Assembly: GCF_901933205.1 (NCBI RefSeq)
Contig: NC_044571.1
Span: forward strand, 55,055,994-55,119,993
Origin: Camarhynchus parvulus
Lineage: Eukaryota > Chordata > Aves > Passeriformes > Thraupidae
Direction: 5' to 3'
Length of the DNA: 64,000 bases
A model generated the notes under the pieces. It had not been told where the DNA came from. It was given only the letters and a program-made list of their open reading frames with translations, and did not search any database. Position numbers and translations under genes: made by a program. Below, piece after piece: positions 25,520-37,200 of this stretch; within the stretch, counting starts at the first letter, position 1, and every line of letters begins with the position of its first letter.

Positions 25520-26130
25520 CTGAACTCTGAGTGCCAAAACCACTTTTCAAATCACACGAACTCCCAACCCACTTAGAATGCCTCTGCATCAGCATTTCAG
25601 CTCAAACCAGGAGTGCACATTGAAGTAAATCTCCCAGTTGCCAACACTCCCCACCTGAATCTTCCCGTCCCTTGTGATCCTTCACATTGCTGAGCACAAA
25701 CTCACCAGCTCAGGACTCCAAGGACATACACACTGCAGAAGTTAATAGGGCAAGGCTTGCCTTAGCCTGGGCCAGCTGTAGCTGGTTGCAACAGTCCTAG
25801 AGCTCAACCAATTGATCCCTGCCTGATGTAGATGTAGCCCTGGAAGTGCCACACAGTGAAGGACTTAAACTCCATAGCTGTCACAGAGTAACCCACACCC
25901 TTTGCACTAGTCTTCACGCAGTTTTCCAGCTTGAAATGGGACATGATGTGAAAAAGCAAAGATAAAAATCCTGTAAAAAAAGCTCCCTCAGGCCTGTCAA
26001 TTAAGGAACCTTGCTCCTGGCTATGATGTCAAGATACAGCTCATTCAGTGTAAGCCTTGAGACAAACTGTAGCCATCAAGATTGGGATCCAGGGGAACAT
26101 CAAAAGAATGAGCATTGCACCACAGAACAG
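25520..26130 (-). other. GC-richer island with degenerate open stretches
   Basis: About 600 bp richer in G+C than the neighbours. On the minus strand, positions 25944 down to 25804 give a 46-codon open frame beginning MSHFKLENCV and ending in a TGA. Further left, another frame reads GKIQVGSVGNWEIYFNVHSW before a stop. These have a more protein-like residue mix (Trp, Cys, Gly, aromatic) than the chance frames elsewhere, but stops and frame changes separate them. I do not recognise a family. A decayed retroposed gene, an old exon cluster or an old transposon remnant are all possible. Confidence 0.25.
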
Positions 26131-27217
26131 AGGCAATTTCAACTCTATTATTATTATAATAACCATTACTAGAGGTTCTTTATTAATTAGATGTGGACAA
26201 TTAGATGGTTAAAAACATTAACTAGACAAGCAATACATTTCTGTTGTCATATACAGAATATTGCCCCTTTTTACCATAGTAAGATTTTGAATGAAACAAT
26301 GCCTGTGGAAAAGCAGACTTCATAGCCTCAACACTAACAGTTTAGCTGTAAAACCCTTATTCATTACACCTGTAGACTTACCCTTAGAATTTGATTCTTG
26401 ATATGTCTTTGACATCATAATAAAACATAATAAGATAGATTAATCTTTCTTTATACATAAGTGATGTCCCAATTAACTTCAGTCAACAGTTGTGAGGCTG
26501 TTTAGTAGCCAGTTAAAAGAGGCTTCTGGGCTGACCATTGTATAGCAAAGTTACACAAATTATCTATTTCACAATAGATAGTGTTTTAGTTTTAATCTGT
26601 CCAGAATCTGTCCTGAAAGACTTTCACTGCAGTCTTTTCTGCAAGCCCATTCCAGTGGCCTGTTCTCAGATTGCTTGTCAAAACCACCTGCTATTTCAGA
26701 CAAAAATATCAGTATGTATTTAAAAAAAAAATTAAAATAAAAACCTGGCTTGATAACCAGATCTAAATGAGATCTTCCAGCTGCCGCTTTTTCATGATCA
26801 GGATGATTTTTTATCTTACTATTGGCAGTTCATATTTCCCAAATTATGTGATTTTTAGTGTTCAGTAGGTTTTCCAGTAACAAAACAGTAGTTTGCTTAA
26901 TTTGTAGTTACATATGCAAAGGTTTTGCTTTTTGTATTTTTTTCTTTTGGTTTAGACTGTTATGCAAAAAAATATTTAAGTAAAAACATAGAAAGCAAAG
27001 ATGGAATCATTAGCTTCATAATCTGCAGAATCTAGGTCCCTGTCACTTTTTTGTGTAGCGTTATTTCCATTCAATTTCTTCAAGTTCTTTAAAGGTTATT
27101 AATTTTTGTTGCTTTTGGATGTTAAGAGGAGGTGCAAGTTATTGGTATGTCAATCAGAATTACAATGAGTGAAACATCCAGCAAGCTCCAATTTAGCTAA
27201 GGTTACTTAAGGTTACT

Positions 27218-27365
27218 TTGGTTCATGTTTTATTGTTGTATTTTTGTTGTTTTTTGTGGATGAGTGGTGTTGGTTTTGGGTTTGTGGGGGTTTTGTTGTG
27301 TTTTTGTTTGCTTGATTTTGTCTGGTTTTGTTTTTGTTGTTTTATGATTTGGGTTTTTTTTGGTG
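27218..27365. repeat. G/T-rich low-complexity tract
   Basis: The plus strand is almost devoid of C and A and made of TTTTG, TGTTG and GGGTTTT words. It yields a 60-codon open frame of Phe/Cys/Trp/Gly/Val residues, an artefact of composition. The complementary strand is CAAAA-rich, like the tracts at 8819, 46779 and 53640. Confidence 0.7.
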
Positions 27366-30300
27366 GGGGGAGGTCAAAGTTCATTAACAGACTGGGTTAA
27401 TTTCAGGAAGCTGTTTAGGTTTGTTTTTTTTAACAGGTTGGAACCTAGTTCACATTCTAAATCAGGGACACATTGTACATTTACAAATAGAAAAACAACT
27501 GTCAGATTCACAGAATTTTAGGACGAACTTGGCAGATTTTTTGCTTATTCCTGGCAGTGTTGAAAGTATTCTTGTTCTTTTATTTTTTTTTTCTGTGTCT
27601 ACTAGGCCCAAAGCCAATACATACGCTTACATATGGGGAATGCTTGGTACAACCAGATGTTAAGAGATGAATTTTTCTAGTATTGGCATCTGGGCCTAGG
27701 TCTGTTCCCTTGGTATATTTCTCTCTTTGACTCCTTGATTGGTTCTGCTGCTGGCTGCTGTGACATCTGTTCAGCTGTCTGCAGGCTTGGTAAAATGCTG
27801 TTGTGTTTCCTTATCTTTCTGTATGTCAGATTTCTTTGATACTCTCAAGAGCTTAAAAAAAAATTAAATTTTATTTTGTTGTGCTCATCAATAGAGCAAA
27901 GTATGGATTTGCTAAGTGAAAGGACTCCATCCCCATTTCTCTATTTGTTCATTGGGAATATATAGAATCCTTTCCATGCATTAATATTTTCTTGCATAAT
28001 TGACATGGAAGGTGTTTTTTATTAGTTTAATTTTATTAATGTGTATCCATACTACATCTGCACTCACTTTTAAACAGAGAGAAAGAAAAAAAAAAAAGAA
28101 AAAACTTTAAAACTACCACTTTAAAACAAGACCCCTGTGATAACCCATTCATCATTTAAACAATTTCTCTTTAAACAAAATTCAGTGTGGTGGTATTTGT
28201 TGGCACGCTTTAATAATTAAATAAGGGGAAAAGACCTGGGATGGGAGAAGGATGTGATGACACATTCAATAATTTTGAGTATTTTGCTGCTAAACTAATT
28301 TGTGATTAAAATTGTGAGATCTTTTCCTGTGACCATCAAAAGACTTTGAATGTATGTGAAGTTTTTATAGTCTTGAAGTGCATGACCAGGTTAATATAGC
28401 TTGCTACATATGAAGCGATATTAAAGACTTATTTTCAATAAAAAATGAGTTGGATCCTGAACTCTTTTGGCTACTTCTTTCAAATGCCATATGTTTGTAT
28501 TTTTCTCAGACTGAAATCTCTTCCCATTTTAAGTGGGACTGAAGCATCTCTTGTTCCCCACTTCACTGCCCACCAGAGCACAAGACTCTAGTGTTACAGA
28601 GCTTCTTTCCTTTGGAATCTGTGATCACTTGAAGGCTGCAGTGACTCAGACAAGCTCCTTTGAAGCAAATGTTTAACTACAAACAAGAGCAGAGCAATCA
28701 GAAAAAGAAAGGTTAAAACAACAATTCTTAGTAGATCTCAGTAATTCCTCTAAGACTTAAGTAGGTTTAATTTATTTTGAGTGTTTGAGCTCTTTTGAGA
28801 CCAGAGTTAGTGTTTTCTTCTCATTGCTCTTTCAGTTATTGAAATTAAAGGCTTTGTTTCATTTCAGTTAATAATAGAGTTTCTTTTCTGTTTATTTACT
28901 GTTTATGGTCGTGGGAAAAATAGGTTTTGAATGTATTGTCTCTGTATTTTTTTTCTTACATTATATTTTGAAACAGATAGTTAAAATACTTGTTACCCTT
29001 AAAGGAGAACCTTTTTCCCAGAAAGAATATTTGTCATATCCCCTTTCCTTTTACATATCAGACTAAACTGGTAGAGTAGAAATGACAGTCTTATCTAACC
29101 TAATTCCAGAAACCTGGACAATAGCAGGAAAGAAATAAACAACCCCAAACAATTGATATATGCATTTTTAGAATGAGACAATCTTTGGGAACTGGACAAG
29201 AGAGCAGGTATCCCATTTTAAAAAGGTAAAAAAAATAATGGAAAAGTGGAAGCATAACTTGGATTAGAATAGAAAAGAAATCCTCATAGGTTAGCATTAT
29301 ATGCATTCTGCTATAGACTCTTAGTATTATATTTGCATATATATATATATTTTCTGATATTTTCCGAGAGTAATAAAAATACAAGTATTCGTTATGTTGT
29401 GAGCCTTCAGCAGAAGAATGCAACTAATGATACTTTATACTAGTTATGTCGGGACATTGCAGTTGACAGATTTACCTTTGTGATTGGAAAAAAAATTGAT
29501 TAAAAAAATATGCATTATTTTTTGCATTGATAAGCAATGAAGATCTTAAGATGAACAAATTCTAGACAATAACTTCATTTCCATTGATGCTCACATATTC
29601 CTCTTAAACTAACTGTAATAGATCTGATTTCAAAAGGAGGACTTGAGCAGTGTTGCTATGTAGTCAACTTTCCTATGCTTCATACAGTCTAACATGATAA
29701 TTTAAAGCATAGCATAAATCACAAAAACATATTGAAAAAATTCATAGATTGAAAAATTAATCACTCAAGTGCTATCAGTCATGTACAACCCCAATACTAG
29801 CATTATATAAAAATATTAAAAATAGTTCACTTTATCCATACTATCTTGTGGCACAGTTTATTTGAATAACTCACTTCTAGCAGAATCCTACCCCAGTATA
29901 TCAAATTAATAAAGGTTCTAGTTCATCCAACATAAACCATAATATCAGTAGCCATAACTGATTGTTATAAAGAGTGCCTCTACATGCCAGTTGCCTTTCC
30001 CATTCAATGTGCAGAGAATGTGGCAACTAAGCTATTTATTCTTATTCTACTTACTCTATCATTACTTTACATTACATTAACTGCACACCAGCCACCCTGC
30101 ACACTTGATCAGGTATGGGTCCTCTAAACCTCTGCATCATTAACTACTTACCAAGAAGTCATTATTATCTGATTGCTGTTCAGCAGACTTTGTAAAATGA
30201 ATTGGTGGTCTCAGGCAAATGGCCACAACTAAAAGAGTTAGTGTGTGTTTGGTATTGCTTTAATCTGTGATTGAAAGAGTAAGAAAATAACATTCACAAT

Positions 30301-33132
30301 GGTACATCACCCACTGAATTATACTGACATGAAAAGGTGATCTCTGCAGCTAAACCTTCTAAAGCTACATGAAAACTTTATATAGTCAAGGCAATGTGAT
30401 TTGTTTGTAGCAATCTCTGTTTAAAAACTGGGATTTTCTGTGTCCAGAACTATCAATCAGTTAAAATAGACTACAGACACAGGGACATTACAGAAGAATT
30501 CAATTAGGTAAAGACATAGGTAAAATGTGTACCTTTTAATCTAAAAGGGCTAAGGATGAGAAATATCAAAACTCTAATCAAATTCCGGAACATTATTAGT
30601 GCAGTGCCACAGCACTTTGGGAACTGGTTAGCAATAATAAAAACTGAGAAGAAAACAGAAAACTGAATCTGGTCTGCAGTGAATGTTTTTCTATGTCCAA
30701 CTCCTTAGTTACAATATTTGAATGAGTTTGTGTCTGAATGACTCACTAACAAATTCAGTTTCTGGTTTTAGTTCAGATTTATATAAAGGAGGTAAATGTG
30801 TATAATGTGTAAGTGAACTGATGTATATTATTGAGAATGTAAATATATATGATGGAGAGCTATTTTTAAAAAAAATTATTTTTAGATAGAAACATAAAAT
30901 TGAAAGTAAAAATTTCATTCCTACAAAAAATATACCCTGTGATCCTAAGGGTAAGAATTATGAGGTACATACAAGGTGCATATTTCAGGGCAGCAGGTCT
31001 CTCTGTTAAATTTGTGTTAGATGTAAAATCTTTGCACATATTGGTGAATTCAAATTCAAACTTATATTTTGAGTATTAGTAAAGCTATTCACATTCAAAA
31101 GATTACTACTAATTAAAATCTGGATAAATAATAAATGCCATAACTTACATATTTAAGGAAAAGCTTAAAATTAACCAATATTAACCAATACAGTTTAGTC
31201 TCTGTATTTTTTTTTCAATCCATAAAAATTCAACATGAAACAGAAAGGAAAAAGAAAGTTTGTATAAAATTACACAAAAAGTATTCAAAAATAGGGTAAA
31301 AATTCCCAAGAACACTTGGCATTTGACAAATCCTGGCATTACTTAAGTGTTATGTGGCCATTCTGACAACAGAATTATCTGAGATAATGCTATAACTTTA
31401 TATATTGATATCATGTCAATGCATAATCATAGTCTAACATGGCATGATGCTAAGAGTAATGATTTAGCTTTTTAAAAGGTAATATATTCCTAGGTATGTA
31501 CCTATGTGTACCTACTAGTTTCTGTACCTACTAGTTTCATCCATCTATACAACTGTCAATGTCAGATGTACTGGGAAACCTATGAAGGCATCAGACTGGA
31601 ACAAGCTCATCCTTTATATGTTTAAATTTTGCATGATTCTTGAATCTGTTACTATGGCAGGAAATAAGATATCTCAAGGCAGAACCGTGTGACAGGCTTA
31701 TCTGCCTGGCAGTTAAGTGTGCCTGAGAGGGTTCTGTAAACAAAGGTCACATATTTAAGAAAAAAATTTTTTCTCTTGTAAGAAATATTGGAAAAAGTCA
31801 ATTTTTGTTGATATTTGGCAAATATTCTTTTAAAATCATGTGATTCCAGAACATTATCCCTGCCCTCAGCGTATTATTCCTCATTCTTTTACAGATAGGG
31901 ACACTAGCATCCATAAAGCTCAGATGAGAAGGGAACTGAAATATCATCAAGATTGGTACTTTTGATTGAATGAACCTTTTGGTATTTCTGTTGTACTTTT
32001 GTACAGTACCAAGTTATATTTTTCATTGCAGTTAATTACAGCTTCAATTTCCAGTTCATGATGTTTTGAAGCGGGTTCATGGCAGCATCTCTTGCACATG
32101 TGCAAATTGTGATAAGAGATGTGAGTTCTTTATTTATGTAATGACAAGTACCTCAACATAAGAAGGAAGTTATTATAATTTGATTTTGGCACTACTTGAA
32201 TACTTGTTTGCTGAGTGCAGAGATTTCACAATAGAGAAAAGAAATAAAACACAAAGAACTACAAAGAAGACATTAAATGCAACATCAGAGAATGAAATTG
32301 TTTCTACTTCAAAAAAAAGTGCCTATGATGAATGTGGCAATTACTGTGAACAGACAAGGCAACAAATGAAAGACTTGGAGAATGGTGCAGATAGACATTC
32401 ATGACAGATGTTATAAGGATACCAAGGGACAGATTGCCAGACAAGTAAGTCAGAGAAGACACTGACAAATATACTGCAAGGGATAACTTTTCAGAGAAGG
32501 TCAGGAAAGAAGAAAAATGAGCTTATATAATGCAAATCTATACAAGTCTCTGCTTAGCATCTTAAACAATTAAAAAGCAGTATTCAGGATGATAAAGATA
32601 CCATGACAAGTAAAAGAAACCCGTACACATGCCTTCATCCCAAATAATTGTTCCCTTTAATAAACTCTACCCTACAAAATTACTTCACCTTTACAGAATT
32701 GCTAGAGGAATCAAGACCATAGGCATGCTTAACAGGATACAGAAAAGATATGCATCTCACAATGTAGTTCAAAGGATGCAGTGTAAAGCAACTGAAAACT
32801 ATCAGAAAAAGATATTTTGAAGAGATGGTTAGTATAAAGAACAGCACAGGAAAAGGTGGTTATGCATTTCATCTTAATAAGAAAAATGCAAGGATCTGTG
32901 TTAAGGTTTTAGGAGTTAGATTTTATTGGAGCAATTTATGCAAGTTATATATCTTCATTCCTCTGCCTCCCTCTCCCTTTCTACATACATGCTTATCACC
33001 TACAATGTAATACATATTCAGGGTCCCACAGAAATCTATGTCAGTCGCTTGGATAAAAAGTAATCCTGTGTTCTGGACTTCAGTTTAACTTTGTTTAGGT
33101 AAGCAATTTGAACTATCATCACATTCCAAATG

Positions 33133-33204
33133 CCTAAGGAGGGAGACCTTGGATCATAACGGGGAGGATTAAGCCCCATTAATAGAAAAGGTCTCCTTCC
33201 TAGG
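33133..33204. repeat. Imperfect compound stem-loop
   Basis: The left arm 33133-33150 (CCTAAGGAGGGAGACCTT) pairs with the right arm 33188-33204 (AAGGTCTCCTTCCTAGG) over nine perfect inner pairs plus an imperfect outer part. Inside, TAACGGGG and CCCCATTA pair with one mismatch around a small loop. The whole is 72 nt. It could be a small palindromic transposon remnant or an expressed hairpin RNA; sequence alone does not decide. It sits in repeat-poor DNA. Confidence 0.5.
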
Positions 33205-34185
33205 TATAGGAGAAAAAAAGTAATGATCAGTGTGGGAATAAGCAGTTGCCATACTATATTGTACCATATAAAAATAATTGGGCCAGTTTCAGTTTATCTC
33301 TAGGTAGATATTTATTAAAGTCAATATTTTTTGGAAATTCTTATTTAAATTCTCTGATAATGCACTTATAAGGAGTTACATCAATAGAAGTGAAAAGATA
33401 AATACTTAATATTCACCAAGTACTTATAAGTATATGCAGTAACTGATGAATTCTATACCATTGTTCTGCATTTTTTACTTCTTGCATTGGCAACCCATGG
33501 TTGGGTTTGTGTCTTTTTTGACCTTCTGTGAATTATTCAACACTGGCCAAAATAAGAGACAAGATGTTGCATTATTTAGATGATTGCTCAGATTTGATTA
33601 AGCTGTAATGAAATGACTGTGCTTAGACCATTCCACTCTAGTTGTTTGTCTCTGGTACCAACAAAACTAGACTTTGATGAAAGACAAGACAGTGAGAGAC
33701 ATTGCACAATATTTTTTCCCCCATCCTTATGCATTTTTTGCACATGGATATATAAATGTATTCAGTTCCTACAAGAAATCTCTGGTTAACAAAAGCACTT
33801 CACCAGATGAAAATAATTTCATAAGATTAAGATTGCAAAGGAATTTGTAATACTGTCACTTATTAGCTTGTCACTGCTTTACTTTTTAATTTTCATATTC
33901 TGCCATTTTAAATTTCATTTCAGTTCCTTTTTGTATGAATCATGTATTGATATCTTTGTATATCTACGTGTGCATTCATAGTCTGTAAATATACAGCATG
34001 AAAAGAATTTGAAGAAATCACTGAGAAGTAAGGAGAATACAGAAAAAAAGAAAGAGCATGGTAAAGCTAGATTCTTTTTCTTCAGAGCTTATTTACAAGG
34101 CTTCATTGTTTGAGCTGGTGAATTAAAAACATCTTTCCCACAAAATCAAATTCTGTTCTTTCTTTTTTTCTTTCTTTTCTTTCTT

Positions 34186-34298
34186 TTCCTTCCTTCCTTC
34201 CTTCCTTCCTTCCTTCCTTCCTTCCTTCCTTCCTTCCTTCCTTCCTTCCTTCCTTCCTTCCTTCCTTCCTTCCTTCCTTCCTTCCTTCCTTCCTTCCT
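34186..34298. repeat. (CCTT)n tetranucleotide microsatellite
   Basis: About 28 uninterrupted CCTT units, preceded at 34156-34185 by a degenerate CTTT-rich run. It is the longest pure simple repeat in the window and therefore likely polymorphic in length. The minus-strand open frame across it (34103-34303) is a Gly-Arg-Lys-Glu repeat made solely by the microsatellite. Assembly length may be unreliable here. Confidence 0.97.
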
Positions 34299-37200
34299 CT
34301 CAAGCTGAAGTCATGCCTGAAGAATCAATTTGCAATGCTTCTATAGTGTCAAAAAAAAATAAAAAGACAAAAAAAAAGAAGGAAAAAGATATTTTTTGAA
34401 TCCAAAATGTCCCACAGGAGTAATTTGCAGTTCCCATACAATGAACAACTTCTTTTCATTGTTAAAGATGTTACATGAGACATGAGGAGATAGTAAATCA
34501 TGAAGAGATAGTAAATCATTGTCTTTTTGTTATTATATAATCAAAAATTCATACAACTAAGTTGTTATAAACCCATAGGGATCACTAAATCTACCTCCCT
34601 GATACTTGCAGGACCACCTAAAATAAAATTGCATTAATAAGACCACAGTCCTTGATATTTTTCTACCAAGTCAATCTATCCAAAGATAATATTATTTTCT
34701 GCATATTATTTCATTTATGAATGCATAATCTGTGCTGAAATAAAATTGAGAAATCTGAATAAGTCGTTTTTATTTCTGTAATATTAGCTGATTTGGTAGA
34801 TCGATTCTGAGTTAATAGCTTTGACTATTTGCTGGTTAACACATTGATTAAGTATGATAAAATATTTTTGGAAATATATGCAAAGGCAGAAAGTTATTTT
34901 TAAGCAACAACATGCAGGTGAAGAATTTTTATGATACAGTTACCACAAGAGCAGCACTGGATGGGAAGTGAAAATCATTAAAGATTTATTTTTTTACTAT
35001 GTGGAAAAAGTCAGCTAAAGGCTCTTGGATAAAATTGCTGTATAATAGAAGGCAAAAGAAAGTTCTCCTTTTTTTTTCTTTTTGATCAGAAGTGATCCTG
35101 CAAGTATTAAAAATAAATATTTGGTTAGGAGATAAAATGTCAGTCTGAACAGAGAAGACAAGGAAAACACATTTCCCAGCTAAAACAAGCAAAAAGAAAC
35201 AATTAGAAAATGTCATCATCACCCTGTTCCTCTACAAAGCAAACATGGAAAGATTTTTAATTACATCTTGATAAGTCAGTGAAATGAACGTGATAAAAAT
35301 GAAACTATACCTACTAGTATAATATTTAGCAATTTTCAGTGAGAATCTCAAAGTAAATATCAAAGCAGGTCAAGAAATCAAGGAACAGTGTCTTCATTGC
35401 TGAAAAAGAAATGTTAAAATATCGCTGTTTCTATGACCGCTATCAATCTTGTTTAAAATAGCTGCATTTTTTAAAATTGAAAGCTGCAGCTCAAAGTGTG
35501 GGTTTTATGGTTTTTATTTGGAATATTCACCAGCAGCAGTCATTCAGGACCCTGATGATTCTTTTAAATGAATTGCCTCATCTTGATCACGGCATCCTCA
35601 AATTTATGAACACTTTATATGTTACTAAAGGTATGATATATTATTTAACTGTTATCACCTTGAGCAATGGTTCATATTAAAATCAAATAGTCTATTTGTT
35701 TTGTCAAGACAAAAAATCATCCTCTTCTGACCAATTAACAGTGCTTGTTCTTTTATTATTTACAATGTATTTTTAGAAAGAAAAGCTGGAAGTATTTTGA
35801 TAAATCCTTCCAGGATGACTTCTGATGCCATCATATCACAGGTTTTTTAAATATTGGAAGACATTTTCTATTAACCCATTAATGATGGTAATGATGATAA
35901 AGATCAGATCTTTAAACTGATCACAGTAATACTTCCTCTAAATCTCTCTATATTTATTTTTGGGTTTTGTTCGCTTGGGTTGGTTTTTCTTCTGATCTCT
36001 GAAGTTAAAGCTTTCAAAAGTTTAACACTGTAATGCTAGTTTATATATGCTGACAGTGTTAATCCTCTTAAAATAATCTCTTCAGCTGGCCCTTAAAATG
36101 TTACTGATTTTTTTTCCTCATTTAAAATCATGGAATTGCCCTAGGATGTCCTTTTATATTTTTTTTCATCCTTATGTGTCTAATTACAGCCTGCAACTAG
36201 CAAACATGCTTGAAGGCAAATACTCATAATGATCCACAAACCTAGTAACTTTATAACCTTTAATGAAATAATTATATCTATGTGGTATGTGATACAGTTT
36301 CTTGGTGTCTAAAAGGATCAGTGTCCTCCAAGAAGTGAGTTTGTGAAGAAAGATTGAGAAATATTTGTATAATTGAAATTTACAGATGGTGTTGTCAAAC
36401 TGTAGCTGATACAATTTTTAATTAATACTTTGCAAGAAGAATCCTTCTCCTTTAATTTTGATATATGTTACAAGAATGTATAGGCATCTTCCCACATGAC
36501 TCTGCCTGAAGAAGTCAAATGTTATTTTGGGTATGTTGGAGACCTGATTTAAGGATAGCACCAGTTCAAAACATGGTTTAAACATATACTTTATTGTAAA
36601 GTAAAGTAGTAGTTAAGTTTAAATTGGTTTAATGTTCTGGCCTGCTTCTATCTCACCCAGCTCTAGGCACTTGGCGGTGCATAGTCTAAGCCAACTAACC
36701 ACCTCCTTTTTTATAGTCAGTAAAATAAGTTATATCAGCTTAATAAACCCAAAGATGGGATCACTGGTGTAGCTCATGCCTTGGCAGTGGAAATGCAGCT
36801 TGAAATTTGTGACATCCTCTGGTCCCTTGAGACCAAGGTAATGTTAGAAGGGGGGGTAACAATATCCTAGTTTTACTTTGCTGAGGTGGAAAGGGAGAAA
36901 TGAAAGCAAGACCTGAGGTATGAGGTGGATACTCTGAAAATTATGGGCTGCTACCAATATCCACTAACTTCCTGTGGACATTATATTAACATTGCAGTTC
37001 AATACTCCTGAGCTGGCACTTAATAAAGTCTTCATCTTACAGTTTTATCTCCAGACTTATAAACCATGATGTTAATTAAAAAGAACTGACATAATTTCAT
37101 TTTACTCTGGCATAATTTTTTCAGTTACAAAATGAGCAAGACCCCAGTAGATATAAGAACATACTCCTCTATTCTTCAAAATCCGCATCAGATTTTCATG

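Larger units (their letters stand above)
26131..34140. other. Long AT-rich stretch nearly free of repeats
   Basis: About 8 kb with no CR1, LTR or recognisable gene. It holds a short TTA-rich run near 26142, a G/T-rich tract (27218-27365), a 16-bp tandem duplication at 31508-31539 and an imperfect stem-loop at 33133-33204. The open frames at 27218-27400, 29100-29423 and 32180-32404 are composition-driven. Confidence 0.5.

Noticed and set aside
29100..29423. 107-codon open frame, minus strand
   Set aside because: A hydrophobic mix of Tyr/Phe/Leu with no recognisable family. Likely chance.
34103..34303. Gly-Arg-Lys-Glu repeat protein
   Set aside because: It is encoded only by the CCTT microsatellite read on the minus strand.
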